This document shows positions 18,833-29,314 of a stretch of DNA of 64,000 nt, one piece after another. A model generated the notes under the pieces. That model was not told the origin of the DNA. It ran no database searches and saw nothing but the letters and a program-made list of their open reading frames with translations. Both the position numbers and the translations under genes were made by a program. Numbering within the stretch: position 1 is the stretch's first letter; each line of letters starts with the position of its first letter. This DNA comes from Polyporus tsugae. Lineage: Eukaryota > Basidiomycota > Agaricomycetes > Polyporales > Polyporaceae. The stretch spans positions 1,054,001-1,118,000 of the forward strand of contig JAHRBS010000009.1 of assembly GCA_024305745.1 (NCBI GenBank), in the 5' to 3' direction.

Positions 18833-20601
18833 CTATGTTTCCCTCCTACGACGGCGCTCAGCGCGCCTCTCCTTGTCCCTAAACAATGCCTCCTTCAATG
18901 CTTCCCGATGAGCCCGTGCATCCTGCACCCGTGTTCCGGTCCGGTTGACTAATACCGGGGGCTGGTTGCTGTCAGACTCAGATGACGATGTCAACCCTTC
19001 CTGGATGAAAGGGTCGTTATCGACCTCGTCACTGTCCTCTCCACGCTCCGCCCTCTCCTCCTCCTCGCAAGCCATCGCGAAAGAGTGGAGAGCTATACAT
19101 ACCAGTATCCAGTAGGTTGCGAACTTGTGAGACCGCGCGTCTTTGATCCGTACACGCAAGCCCTTCAACGACTGGAACCGCCCCTTGAGAAACCCGATAG
19201 CATGTTCGGAGCGTATGCGGACGATGGAAACATGGTTGTTGAAAACCTCGTTATCGGGCTCTTCACGCTCGGGCATTTTGTATGGCTCCACCAGGAATAC
19301 CTCAAGCTTTTAGGAAGTGAGCTTTAGTCATGAGGCGGGCAGCGTTGAGATGGGACGCTTACTGGATATGCGGAGTCAGCAAATATGAACTCTCCGTTTT
19401 GCAGGATTTCAGCATGGTTTTGAGCAATCTTCGTCTGCCGCCATGCCGTGGAGTCGTGCGTGCTACCAGTGTACCCATAGCCGACATCGATGATGCGCAA
19501 GTTCGGGAGCGACACAATCTAACTCTTAGTATGCGGACCAACACTTAGTTGTAATGGAGAACGTACTTGCACATTCAGTGAATAGTTACATTTCCGATCG
19601 AAGTAGCTCTCGCCGTACCAGAAAGGCCGCTCATCTAGCGGGACCAGGGTCCCATCGACCATGCACCACCCATCTCGCCATGCCTTGCACGAGTGCGACT
19701 CAACCCACTCCTTCGCCTTCTCCTTCTCCTCCTCCGTAGGAAGACGGATATACTCGTCGAGGAAGGGTGCGCGTAAGACAGCGGTCATCACCCGGCATGT
19801 AACCAGATCCACCGTGCCCTTCGCGCAACCTGCCCAGTTCGCCACTTGCTGCAAGCCTGCGCTATTGCCGTATCGTCTGAAGCGGAAAAGCGCGATCGCC
19901 ACTTGAGTTTCAACGGGCATTTGAGGGTTTTGGGAGTTGTTGGCGAATACTGGGTCGTCCTCAAGCCGCGAGACGAGTCGATCGAAGGTGGAGGGGCTGA
20001 TGCGCAGCTCTTCACGGAACTTGTCGGGGCGGTCTTGCTTGTACACATGTAGCATGTGGGGCAGAAATGCGGGCCCTTGAGGAAGTGTGTTGCGGGCTGC
20101 CTCGTACCGCCTCGAGTACATATCCCCAATGGCACGCCGTACAGAGCGACCTAGGCGGGATGGAGGAGGGGCAGCGGGCCCACGCACCTCTTGCATTCTC
20201 GGACCATCCTCTCCTTCCTCATCCTCGTCCTCGTCCTCATCATCCCACTCAGCCTCGTCATCTGCATCGTCTCCCGAAAGTCCATCCAACGAGTCCAAGT
20301 CCCACTCATCCATCCCATCCATGGCGTCCAGCGAGAAGTCGCTAAGCATATCGAAGAGATCGGAGTCGGAAGAGTCACCTGCTAGGGACTCGGAGTGGGA
20401 GGAGCTGCTGGTCATCGACTCAGAGGCATCCATGAGATCAGAGAGCGAGAAGAGCGAAGGAGAGGTAGGAGACGTGAGAGCGGACTGAGTGCGCTGTCGA
20501 CGGGCTGCCTGCCGGAACCGCAATCGACGCATCTTGACATGTCGAATGTATTGTGTAAGGAGTTTCCGAGCTTTCCGAGCTCGAGCACTATAGCGGGGCA
20601 T
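18833..20601 (-). CDS. PIF/Harbinger DDE transposase
   Basis: Three exons: 20601-19567, 19518-19363 and 19306-18833, with introns 19566-19519 (GTACGT/TTAG) and 19362-19307 (GTAAGC, TGACTAA, AAAAG). All junctions are phase 0, giving about 554 residues. An upstream ATG at 20673 is possible. The N-terminus is basic, then Ser/Asp-rich, followed by a helix-turn-helix region ('LQQVANWAGCAKGTVDL'). Catalytic blocks are 'MVDGTLVPLDERPFW' (D), 'FADSAYP' (D) after the typical 'GYTGSTHDSTAW', and 'IRSEHAIGFLKGRF' (E). The tail is acidic, then Arg-rich. It cuts and joins the 3-bp target at the TIRs. No break is visible, so this may still be functional. Confidence 0.9.
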
Positions 20602-20856
20602 AGCGTGGCGAAGGAGGCTAGTGAGCGACTCGGACACAAGCAGTAGTGAGCAACGACGAGACGGCCAGACCAAACAGGGCGTCTAGATGGCCCGGCAGGT
20701 TCCGGGAAACAAATCGATATGATAAGTGCTGTGCATTCGATCGCCAAATCGACCGCCGAATCGACTGCAGAATCGAGCGTTGGATATGGGGTGGTCAAAG
20801 TACCCATACGATTCCATGACGATTTGGTGTTGGCGAAGCGACTCAGAATCGCCTCC

Positions 20857-20893
20857 CGAAGCAACCTCTGAATCGCCATCTTTGACTACCCCT
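20857..20893 (-). repeat. Right TIR of the Harbinger element
   Basis: Reverse complement of the left TIR with three transitions. Inside it, about 20740-20856 holds repeated AAATCGACC, GAATCGACTG and GAATCGAGC words. Confidence 0.85.
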
Positions 20894-22166
20894 AATGGAT
20901 CTAATCTTCACAGGCCGGCCTAGATTGTGGAAGCCAGGTAAGTAGACATTTTTGTGGCAAGGAAAATGAACATGAAATGGCTGTGCATATGAAATGGTGC
21001 CGGCCGAAGCCTGAAAGCAGTCGCCCACTGGCCCAGACCGGCTCATGCCTCGCGCACAATGGGCCCAAACACACTTGGCTCTCGCAGCCCTTGGTGCATC
21101 AGCAAACCCCGCCGCATGTGCCAAGACTCTCCTCAGAGACCTCACACTGAGTCCATGCAGCTGGCGCTACCATTCTCCAGCCAAATTGCATGATGTTGAA
21201 TGAAACTGGAGCCCTCGTTGCGGCAACCATGGACAGATGCTGACAAAACCAGTGGCACATGATGAACCGAAATGTTGCCAGTGAGTCCCGCACTTCAACG
21301 CGGTGGGCGCATCGCGCTCAGCTAACTTGTCCCCGATAAGGATTGGCATTCAGTTAACATTGGGCTAAAAAAAAGTAGCAACTAATCTGCAGCTAGGTAA
21401 TATGCCCTCACAGCCTCACCAAATTTCGACCACTGGCCCTTATTTCGGTGCTCTAGCTATGCCCAGCCCTCCAGCTCATACAACCTCCCAAACTCCACGA
21501 ATGACCATTGGTTGTATACGGTCGCGTGCATCCACATTGTCGCTCCCATCACTACCTGTCTCAAAGCGGGCCGTTTAGAATAGCCGTCAGCAAAGAAGTT
21601 CCCAAGGTCTTGTAGAGCAGATTGATAATCTGGGTAAGTGCTTCCGTGGTTGATACTGAGAGTGTGGAGGGACCGGCCGAGGGTTTTGTGTACATCATAG
21701 AGCTTGCATATTCCATTACTCTGTGCACTGCTATTGCTAGGAATGAAAGTACTGTCTGGGATTTTAACACCTTCAAGGATTGTACAGGTAGAGGCAACTT
21801 GCTATAAAGCTACATACCTTGATTTTCTAAACTATGGTTTTTGTAGACCAGTCTCAAGTGATGCAGTCTTCCATATATATGCATAGACCAAGGGGAGAGA
21901 GAAGAGAAGGAAGATATAAGCCCAGATTTGTCCCCTTATAAACTTTTGGAAGGCACTGCCTCTTAAGGTTCATCAAGGCACTAGCGCAGATGTCAAGTTA
22001 CATAGAGCTTAGGCCCAAAGGGAATATATCAAAGTAGACCAGTACTAGTAGCCATCACACACATGCCTCAGTTGTCAATGAATCCACAAGCTAATCACAA
22101 TGACTTCAGGCAAGACTACAGCACAATCATTATAGTGCAACCTAAATACATGCTGGCATAATTAAT
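20894..22166. other. Non-coding interval
   Basis: About 1.27 kb without a convincing gene, RNA or repeat. Short ORFs on both strands lack coding character. Confidence 0.4.
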
Positions 22167-23152
22167 TCAGCGCCAATCACACCGGCCAATGTCATTAAAG
22201 TAGCTATGCTTTGCTGCAACATCTAGTGATATGCGCTCAGCTGGATTGAGCGCCATGAGCTTCCGAAGCAAGTCCACTAGCTGAGAATCATGCATGTCAG
22301 CCTAGACAATCAAGCTGTTAGCATATCTGGCATGCGCTATGGAGAGAACGCAAGGACGTACCAACAGAGGCCTCATATGCGCAAGGCAGCACATAGGCAC
22401 ACCATGACTGGCATGCATTGGGGCAGTATCCAAGGAGGGAAAGTGGACCTTGATGTCGTTATCGTCGAGGTTGAATGTGCGCGGAAAATGTGTGTCGATC
22501 GTCTGGGCATACACCCTTGGGAAAGGCCCCAAAACACGATCTAGTGCAGCTAGATGTTCTCTGTCGGAGCTTATGTCGCCCGAGAAGAGCTGGTTGCCAA
22601 GATATATCTCGGCAATGACACACCCTACTGCAAACACATCATGCCAAACCTCCACGGAAGACCTGTTTCAAAATGTGGGCTCCAACAAGCTTGCAACTAC
22701 ATGTACTACGACTGCGACATACCAAGAGTGACCTCCGGAGACCTATATGACCGGACCCCTACTCTGCTGGAGTGTGACGGTGCAGATGATGTGGTCGCAG
22801 CACCCAAATCAAGTACGCATATCTGGGTGGTGACAAGGATCTTCTATGTGGCCATATCAAGCTCACACAAGGTGAAGATATGGGGTAGACAGACTTACCT
22901 TCTCTTTGAAACCCGCTATAGGGCTCAGCCAGCGGATTGTCATCGTAGCTTGATCGCGGACCACTATATTGTCTAGCTTGAGATCAGTGTGAATAATTCC
23001 GAGAGAGTGGAGATCTAGAGTGCATCAGAAGATACACTACGACACAGCGCATATAGGTAGGACTTACAGTCTACTGCATTGACGAGTTGGTACGTGATCT
23101 CGAGGATGTGTTGAGCTGAAAATGGGAGGAGACCCAAGGACCCCTTAAACAT

Positions 23153-23401
23153 GTTAGGATGCAGTAATCATGCTTACTCATCCTTCAGGAGTTGGTCCCT
23201 GAACTGCCATAAGACCCCTCAATGTACTGTGCATAGCATGCATGCCGTAGTGACATGGGGCTACAGTTACACTGATCTACACTAATAAACTGGTGTCTCT
23301 ACTGAACCCAAGACCAGATAGCTCAGTGGTAGAGCATCTGGGTGCAAATCAGAAGGTCCTGGGTTCAATCTCTGGTCTGGTCACTTTTCCACTGCTAATA
23401 G
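23153..23401 (+). mobile_element. tRNA-Cys-bearing short mobile element, copy 2
   Basis: 249 bp, nearly identical to 11691-11938. Direct repeat AACAT at 23148-23152 and 23402-23406. Inserted antisense to the kinase gene, in its coding exon. The T-run after the tRNA is TTTT here against TTTTT in copy 1. Confidence 0.85.
23312..23382 (+). tRNA. tRNA-Cys-like (anticodon GCA), copy 2
   Basis: Identical in sequence to 11850-11920, with the same cloverleaf and weak T stem. TTTT at 23385-23388 is a minimal polymerase III terminator. Confidence 0.68.
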
Positions 23402-24190
23402 AACATATCGTAAAGGGTAGCGCCACAGAGTTCGAAGACGATACAGTGGAAACCGCGATGCATACCAGTAGAGATGACTTCAGCAAAGAGCCTACGTAAG
23501 AATACTGTCATTAATCCATGTCCACACAGACTAAGTTGCAAAAAAAATATACTCAATACGTGGGTCACACCCAGCGAGTAGGGCACGATAGATGTCCTCT
23601 TCACATCGCGCATCTTCATTTAACTCTGTGTCCTTGTGAAGGAGTTTGATTGCGACCGTGGTTTCAGTAATAATATCCTCAGTGAGGATGACGGTCCCAA
23701 AGCCACCTTGGCCAAGTTTGCTGCGTACACAATCTAGAGGTGATGTAAGAATTAGGGATGCGGCACTGACGATGCGACATACACTTCTTCATGAGTAAGT
23801 CATCCTTCGTGAGAGAATATTGTCTGTAAAAACGTCTGAGTCATGAGTGAGTGTTGCTGTCTCAATCTGAGGACTCACAGTGCAAGTAGATGCCCAACCG
23901 ATGGGGGGTCGTACGGCATCACTAGCGAGCCCACGCAAGGCAGTTTCTGCGGGGGGTGTCGAGGAGACGTGTCACTCTTCTGCTCCTCACCTGTGCGTGC
24001 AGCTTCATATCCTTCATATGCGTTGACCACAGCAAATATCGAATGTATGACTTACGAGGGTGCCGGGCAGACAGCCTGCAGATTGGGCCTCACAGAGGAA
24101 GACAACTCGGGTGCATGATCTCGTGTAGATCGCATAGACTCCATGTTCAGTTTTGAAGACGAGTAGAGTTGCATAGTTCCTCTTCTCGGA

Positions 24191-24748
24191 AGTGGTGGAG
24201 GGCTCAGCAATAGTCAGTGGGGAGGGTGATGAGAGGAAGATGTATGCCGAAGGGACAGAGCAACAAGTGGGCAGAGGTTGGAAATGCGCAGAGGTGGCAT
24301 CTCCGATTAGATGAGATCTTCAAGGTATCAATATTGAATAGATGCGCTGGCCTCTTGTACCAGACACGATTCAGGTCATCACAATCTCAGATTTACTCCA
24401 GATAATATCCTGCCTTGCTCGGTCTCTCAGTGCCATGCTCTCGGTTCCTTTCCACAAGCACACTCTTGGGGATCATTCCCTTTGCTGACTAATTTTCATT
24501 TTCCACTAGAATCCTCGTCTCGCCGCTGTCACCATCGTCGGTGCAACTCCATCCACATGCCATCCATACCTCTGTTGGCGTTTGCACGCGGGTCTCTTCC
24601 GAAACTCATGTCGGGAGTGTCCTTTAATGCCACAGAGTGGCAATCAGTCCAACAGCGGACCTTGATGAGATCCTGTTCGAAGGCAAGTACAGCGCATTTT
24701 GCGGTAAGTGTCTCCGCTGTGTCAGTGCTTTGATCCCGGAGATGGAAC
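24191..24748. other. Interval without recognised gene
   Basis: It may contain the 5' end and promoter of the kinase gene (near 24190-24300). No other coding signal I can defend. Confidence 0.35.
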
Positions 24749-24808
24749 TGTTAACTGCAGTGCGCCTCAGAGCGGTCACAATGGCCTAAGTCGAGCTCTA
24801 AGAAGTCT
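24749..24808 (-). repeat. Fragment of copia C2 LTR
   Basis: About 60 bp matching the end of the C2 LTR in reverse orientation (TGTTAACTGCAGTGCGCCTC…AAGAAGTCT), cut off by the gypsy LTR at 24811. The rest of the LTR is not found beside the G3 half. Confidence 0.75.
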
Positions 24809-24810
24809 GT

Positions 24811-25253
24811 TGTCATGAATGTTCCATTCGGCACCTGCTACCAGCACCTTAGTTTTCTTTTCCGGATGATCTACTTCTCACGTTGTACTTATTGTTCTCC
24901 ATTGCATTGTATCTCGTCCTTTGTTCTTTAGCACAGTAGCTCCTTATTGTCTGCCGTCGCTATTGTTACGTTCCTATTGTTCCCTCATAACCATAGTCAC
25001 CTATTGTCCCAGTTCCCAATTGTCCTCTGTACGTATATAAGGACCTGTACTTTGCTGCCTGGAGACCTGAGTTTCGACCTCTTGTCTCCAGATAAGCCTC
25101 ACTGTATTTCGCTTGTTAGATACTTCGCTCAATACATCTTGTCTCCAGCCCTGACCGTTGAGCCTTGCTCCGCTCTTGCTGCACAAGTGCTCGTCAACAC
25201 CCTTGCTTGTCTCGTAACTCTCCCTGGTCCTTACTCAATGGCCAGTCGTAACA
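24811..25253 (+). repeat. 5' LTR of G2
   Basis: 443 bp TGTCATG…CGTAACA, with TATATAAG near 25036 and the same hairpin as in G1. Confidence 0.9.
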
Positions 25254-25632
25254 TTAGGTCAAAACTACTTCACGAGCACCAGTGTACCCACACCCTTTCC
25301 CTTTTCCCCTCGTACAGTACGCACTCTTGACCCTCTGTGTTGGCCTAGCGTAGTGCGCACTCTAGTCACACCATTGGATGTGGTCTTGATTCAACTTGAG
25401 GCTTGCCACTTTCAGTGATACAGTGCGCGGAAAGCTCCTACCCCGAGACCCCGGCACTGACAGAAGTGGTCCGCCTCACGGTGTGGGAGGCTAGAGAAAG
25501 GCGGCAAAACAAAGCCAAGGCAGGACACCCCTGGGCTCGTGTCCCTTGAGGTTAAGACACAGCAATAGGCTGAGGAGGCTGAGCAGACAGTGTTGGATTG
25601 TGCACCAGCCGTCCATCGTTCCTGGATAGGAA

Positions 25633-27132
25633 GTGAGACACTTCATCCTGGCTTGCAAAGAGTTTGCGCACGCCTTTCACCCCTTTGAAGTCCAGGACGA
25701 GCACTGGGATAAGGACAAGAAACGGTGGTCTGTCTGTGTAACACAACCGTGCCCACACCAGAGTTGTACTTGGAGACCTATACCTGAGGCAGTCAAAGGT
25801 CTCGCACTTCGACTCATCACTACTGAAGACCAACCAGCCCTTATCCTTGCACACATCGCCAGACCCCCTACACCTGCCTTTCGTGACCCCAAATGTCCAC
25901 CTCTTCGCCAAGCGGCAGCAGTTGCAACTAGTAACCCTGCATCCTGTCCTGCGTCCCGCCCCACCTCACGTCCAACCTCTCAGCCCCAAAGTCGCAAGCT
26001 GACCCGCACTGGGACTCCGTCTGCATCCCCTCACTATGGAGGACTAACCCTCCAGACCACTGCCAAGCTCATTAGACAACAGCTCACATCCCGCACCTCC
26101 AATTCCCCCATTGCTTCAACCTCAGCACTCCCCAAGGTTGAAGCAGAACCCGAGCAAGAGGACTCAAACCCTGCAGTCAAGGAGGAACCCAAACGAGAAA
26201 CCATAGTTCTCAACACCCCGACACCTCCATCCTCACTACCCTCATCGTCCTCTTCCTCTGCGCCCTCATCGCGAGCACTGTCGCCCGCTCCCATCATGGC
26301 CACACCCGCCCCCTTCGATGTTTCCAAACTCCTCTCTCAAATCGCCCCTCGCAAGTACGATGGAAAACTCGCGCAGGAAGGGCTTTGCTTTGTAGCTAAT
26401 TCCTGCATCTACTACGATCTTCTCGAGGTGCAAGGTGTTGCGCACAAGATCCACTGGATCACGATCCTCAACAAGTTGACCGGTGGCGCTGCTGAATGGG
26501 CAGGCCCATACATTCTCATCGTGGCAAGTGGCAATGTTGCATAGTCAGACTTTGCGGCCTTTGAAGGATCATTCAAGGCGCACTTCTGTGCCGCGTACAG
26601 CGAGGAAGCTACCATCGCAGAGCTTGCCAAACTCTACAAGGCTTCACACTGGCTTGGCACCACCAAGGACTACACCAGCCAATTTAATGCCATCACTGCT
26701 CGCACCAGGTTTGGCGATGCAGACAAGCATGAACGGTACTGCACAGTGCTCCCCTACAAGATCAAGGATGCCTTTGTGACCATAGCACATGACATCTCGG
26801 ACCTCACCAAAATCCAGAAAGTTGTGCTGCAGATGGATCAGCACCTTGCCATGTGCAAGGAGGAACAGCCAAAGCCATTTGGATGGAAGAAGAAGGGCGA
26901 AAAGGCAGCTGCCTCCAGTTCAGGCAAGAAGAAGTTCGACAGTGATTGCTGGAACTGTGGCGAGAAAGGACATCCCATGTTCCGCTACCCACAGCCCAAG
27001 GTCGAGGGCCAACGGGCTGCCTCGTCCTCTTCATCTGGTGCTGATGCGCTTATGGTGCTCAAGGCTCAGCTCAAGGCCATAGAGGAGAAGGTTGCTGCCC
27101 TTACGGTGGTCGATAAGAAAGAGGGTTTTTGA
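25633..27132 (+). pseudogene. Gag of G2 with intact N-terminal extension and one stop
   Basis: The frame from 25633 (GTG; an in-frame TAG precedes it) encodes about 220 residues before the Gag body. These comprise a Trp/Cys domain ('DEHWDKDKKRWSVCVTQPC') and a long Pro/Ser/Thr linker. The Gag body starts near 26296 ('MATPAPFDVSKLL'). TAG 26542-26544 replaces a Trp codon of G1 (TGG to TAG). The same frame then continues to the zinc knuckle 'CWNCGEKGHPMFRY', whose last Cys is Tyr (TGC to TAC), and ends at TGA 27130-27132 beside the slippery site. Both a stop and a broken knuckle make this copy non-functional. Confidence 0.85.
27123..27129 (+). promoter_or_regulatory. -1 frameshift site GGGTTTT in G2
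   Basis: Same heptamer, same position relative to the gag stop as in G1 and G4. Confidence 0.78.
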
Positions 27133-28704
27133 TTAGAACTGCATTGGACGCTGCACGTGCTGGTTCTTGTAGTAATAGTTGATTTTCTGTACTGGGTTTG
27201 TCGTTTGTATATGAAGTAAATCACGATGGTCAACACTTTCATATACCAGTATGGTTAATCGGCAAGCAGCAACATAAGGACATTGTAGCTATGGTAGATA
27301 GCGGTGCTACTACTAAGTTCCTACATAGACGATTTGTAGAACAGAATAGGGTTACGATGAGGAAGTTGGCAAGGCCAATTCCTCTGTACAACATTGACGG
27401 TTCGGAAAACCATGATGGTACGATCACAGAGGTTGCCGTGTTGGATATGGCAATCGGAGACCACAGGGAGAAGGTGGTCTTTGTAGTAATGGATATAGGA
27501 GAAGAGGATGTCATCATCGACCTGGACTGGCTACGTGAGCACAACCCTGAAGTGGACTGGGAACGTGGCTTGCTGCGCCTGTCGAGATATCCAGAGACAT
27601 GCCTGGCTAACCAGAGAACCTCTGAACCCGTCGAGACCAAAGTGCATTGTTACGACTGGATGTCGAGTAAGAATTAGGGATACGTACAAGACGAGCAGGA
27701 GCGCTGACAAGCACTTGTGCAGTGAGAGCGGAGCAAGGCTCGGCGGTCAGGGCTGGAGACAAGATGCATTGAGTGAGGTAACTAACGAGGGAAATACAGC
27801 GAGGCTTACCTGGAGACAAGAGGTTGAAACTGAGGTCTCCAGGCAGCGAAGTACAGGTCCTTATATACGTATAGAGGACAATGAGAACCCGGGGACAATA
27901 GGTAACTATGGACATAGGTGAACAATGGAAACGGAACAATAGCGACGACGGACAATAAGGAGCTATTGTGCTGAGGAACAAAGAATGAGATACAATGCAA
28001 CGGAGAACAATAAGTACGATGTGAGAAGTAGATTGTCCGAAAAAGGAAACTAAGGCGCTGGTAGCAGGCACCGAATGGAACGTTCATGACACACATGATA
28101 CGGAGGTACAGCTTATAGGGAACCGCAGTCCTCGACGGGCAAAGACAGTTAGGAAGCTTGGAAGGGCATGTGCGGCTGTGATGACTGAAGAGAAGGAGGA
28201 GGATGGGCCCTGGCTGCCAGGATTCCTGCCGTGGTGGGATGGAACTGAGACATCTCTTCTCAATGCATGGGAGGATGGACAATGCCTTTATTGTGCTCCG
28301 CAACTGTTTGCTTCAGCGATATACACATATTTGCAACAACTCGCTGAGCAAGAGTACCAGAAGAAGGTAGTCCGCCCCGTCAAAGAAATTGTACCCGAGC
28401 ACTATCACAAATACTTGCATGTGTTCTCGAAAGAGGCGTCCGAACGTTTGCCAGAACACGGACCCTATGACCATGCAATAGAGCTTGTGCCTAATGCAAA
28501 GATGTTCCATTCCCGTGTGTACCCCCTATCGCCCAGCGAACAAGGAGAGCTTGACAAGTTCCTCACTGAGAACTTGGCCAAAGGCTATATTCAAGAGTTG
28601 AAGTCGCCAATGTCATTGCCGTTCTTCTTTGTCAAGAAGAAGGATGGTAGCCTACGTCCAGTCCAGGACTATCAGCAACTCAACGAGATCACCATTAAGA
28701 ACTT
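27130..28704 (+). pseudogene. Partial pol of G2 (protease and start of RT), interrupted
   Basis: Protease with DSGAT (about 27297) and 'NPEVDWERGLLRLSR' is nearly identical to G1. The frame is broken by the solo LTR at 27648-28091, resumes near 28092 and reaches RT 'SLPFFFVKKKDGSLRPVQDY' before ending at 28704. The codon that is TGA at 7816-7818 in G1 is still CGA here (near 28134), showing the direction of that change. Confidence 0.85.
27648..28091 (-). mobile_element. Nested solo LTR of family G
   Basis: 444 bp in reverse orientation (TGTTACG…TTCATGACA). It is flanked by TGCAT (27643-27647) and CACAT (28092-28096). G1 has CGCAT at this place, so the duplication was CGCAT and each copy changed once at the CpG. 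Confidence 0.9.
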
Positions 28705-28944
28705 GGGTGGAAGTGGGCCAATTCTAGCAGGTGATGATTGATAACGAACGGGACCCATGAAATTGCTCATATTGATGACTTTGATTGACCATAGATTAAT
28801 AGTATATGAGTCAACAACTCTGCAATGCACTGCATTGTAATAATGTTATGCTAAATGCATAGCCTAAGATGATTATTATGTTCTTTACAGTAGATTTGCT
28901 TGTGCAGTAGCCTATAAATACATTTATCTGAGATTGTATATCAG

Positions 28945-29016
28945 GGTTCCATAGCTTAGCGGTTAATGCGTTCTTTGTGAATTTCTTGAGGTTGAGGGTT
29001 CAACTCCTGTTTAGCA
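28945..29016 (+). other. tRNA-like sequence (degenerate)
   Basis: A-box-like TAGCTTAGCGG and B-box-like GGTTCAACTCC sit at normal spacing, with an anticodon-loop-like TTTGTGAAT. The acceptor arms GGTTCCA and the 3' end do not pair. Probably a tRNA-derived remnant or SINE head rather than a working tRNA. Confidence 0.4.
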
Positions 29017-29314
29017 CTATTTGTCTATTTTCAAGCTATTTGAAGGATTTTTTTAATAAGTGTGCAGACCTAAGTGGCAGCGGCTATTAGAAAGAGCCCT
29101 TTGAACACTTTTTAATAGTGGTAGTTTCATAGAATTAGGGTCACTATTAGCAGAGATATTAGGCAAATAAAAAACACACCAATGCCTCATATTGGGCGCT
29201 TAATCTATACCATGAACACTACCAAGCCACTTTCAAACACTTTTAAATACAAGTAATTCCACATCACCTGACCTGATATATCAATGCATGCACTAGTAGT
29301 TCTATCTATTATAT
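29017..29314. other. AT-rich non-coding interval
   Basis: About 300 bp downstream of the helicase pseudogene. Nothing recognised. Confidence 0.35.

Larger units (their letters stand above)
16845..20893 (-). mobile_element. PIF/Harbinger DNA transposon, full length
   Basis: Terminal inverted repeats begin AGGGGTAGTCAAAGATGGC on both strands (16845-16881 and 20857-20893, 37 bp, three transitions apart). Both ends are flanked by AAT (16842-16844 and 20894-20896). The element contains the two genes expected for the superfamily, convergently arranged: a Myb/SANT-like protein on the plus strand and a DDE transposase on the minus strand. Their 3' ends meet at about 18790-18830. Subterminal repeats of CGCTTCG and GAATCG types crowd both ends. 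Confidence 0.93.
22167..24190 (-). pseudogene. SRPK/CLK-like (CMGC) protein kinase gene, interrupted
   Basis: Exons read from the minus strand: 23823-23783, 23733-23553, 23491-23402 (to the insertion), 23152-23068, 23014-22899, 22822-22710, 22662-22362 and 22301-22167 (TGA 22169-22167). Further exons upstream reach roughly 24190, with the start unresolved. Motifs: P-loop 'KLGQGGFGTVIL'; 'VAIKLL' lysine; 'IIHTDLKLDNIVV', with HTDLK as in the SRPK/LAMMER group; 'LDLGA' in place of DFG; 'YRSPEV'; 'DVFAVGCVIAEIYLG'; 'EHLAALDRVLGPFP'; and a closing 'LMALNPAERIS'. It would phosphorylate Ser/Thr, often in SR proteins (family knowledge). The tRNA-Cys element at 23153-23401 splits the exon at 'TLYDMF-KGSLG'. 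Removing it and one ATGTT restores the frame, but as it stands the frame meets TAG at once. The 22710 donor (GTAGTA) is the weakest call. Confidence 0.78.
24811..28704 (+). mobile_element. Gypsy G2: 5' half of a family-G element
   Basis: 5' LTR 24811-25253, leader, gag, frameshift site and the start of pol. It ends abruptly in RT after 'QQLNEITIKN'. The next codon of the family ('CYPLPLVSD') appears at 42113 in the same strand, so G3 is read as its other half, separated by 13.4 kb. A solo LTR of its own family is nested at 27648-28091. Unlike G1 and G4 it keeps 'KGYIQELKSP' in the RT. Confidence 0.85.
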
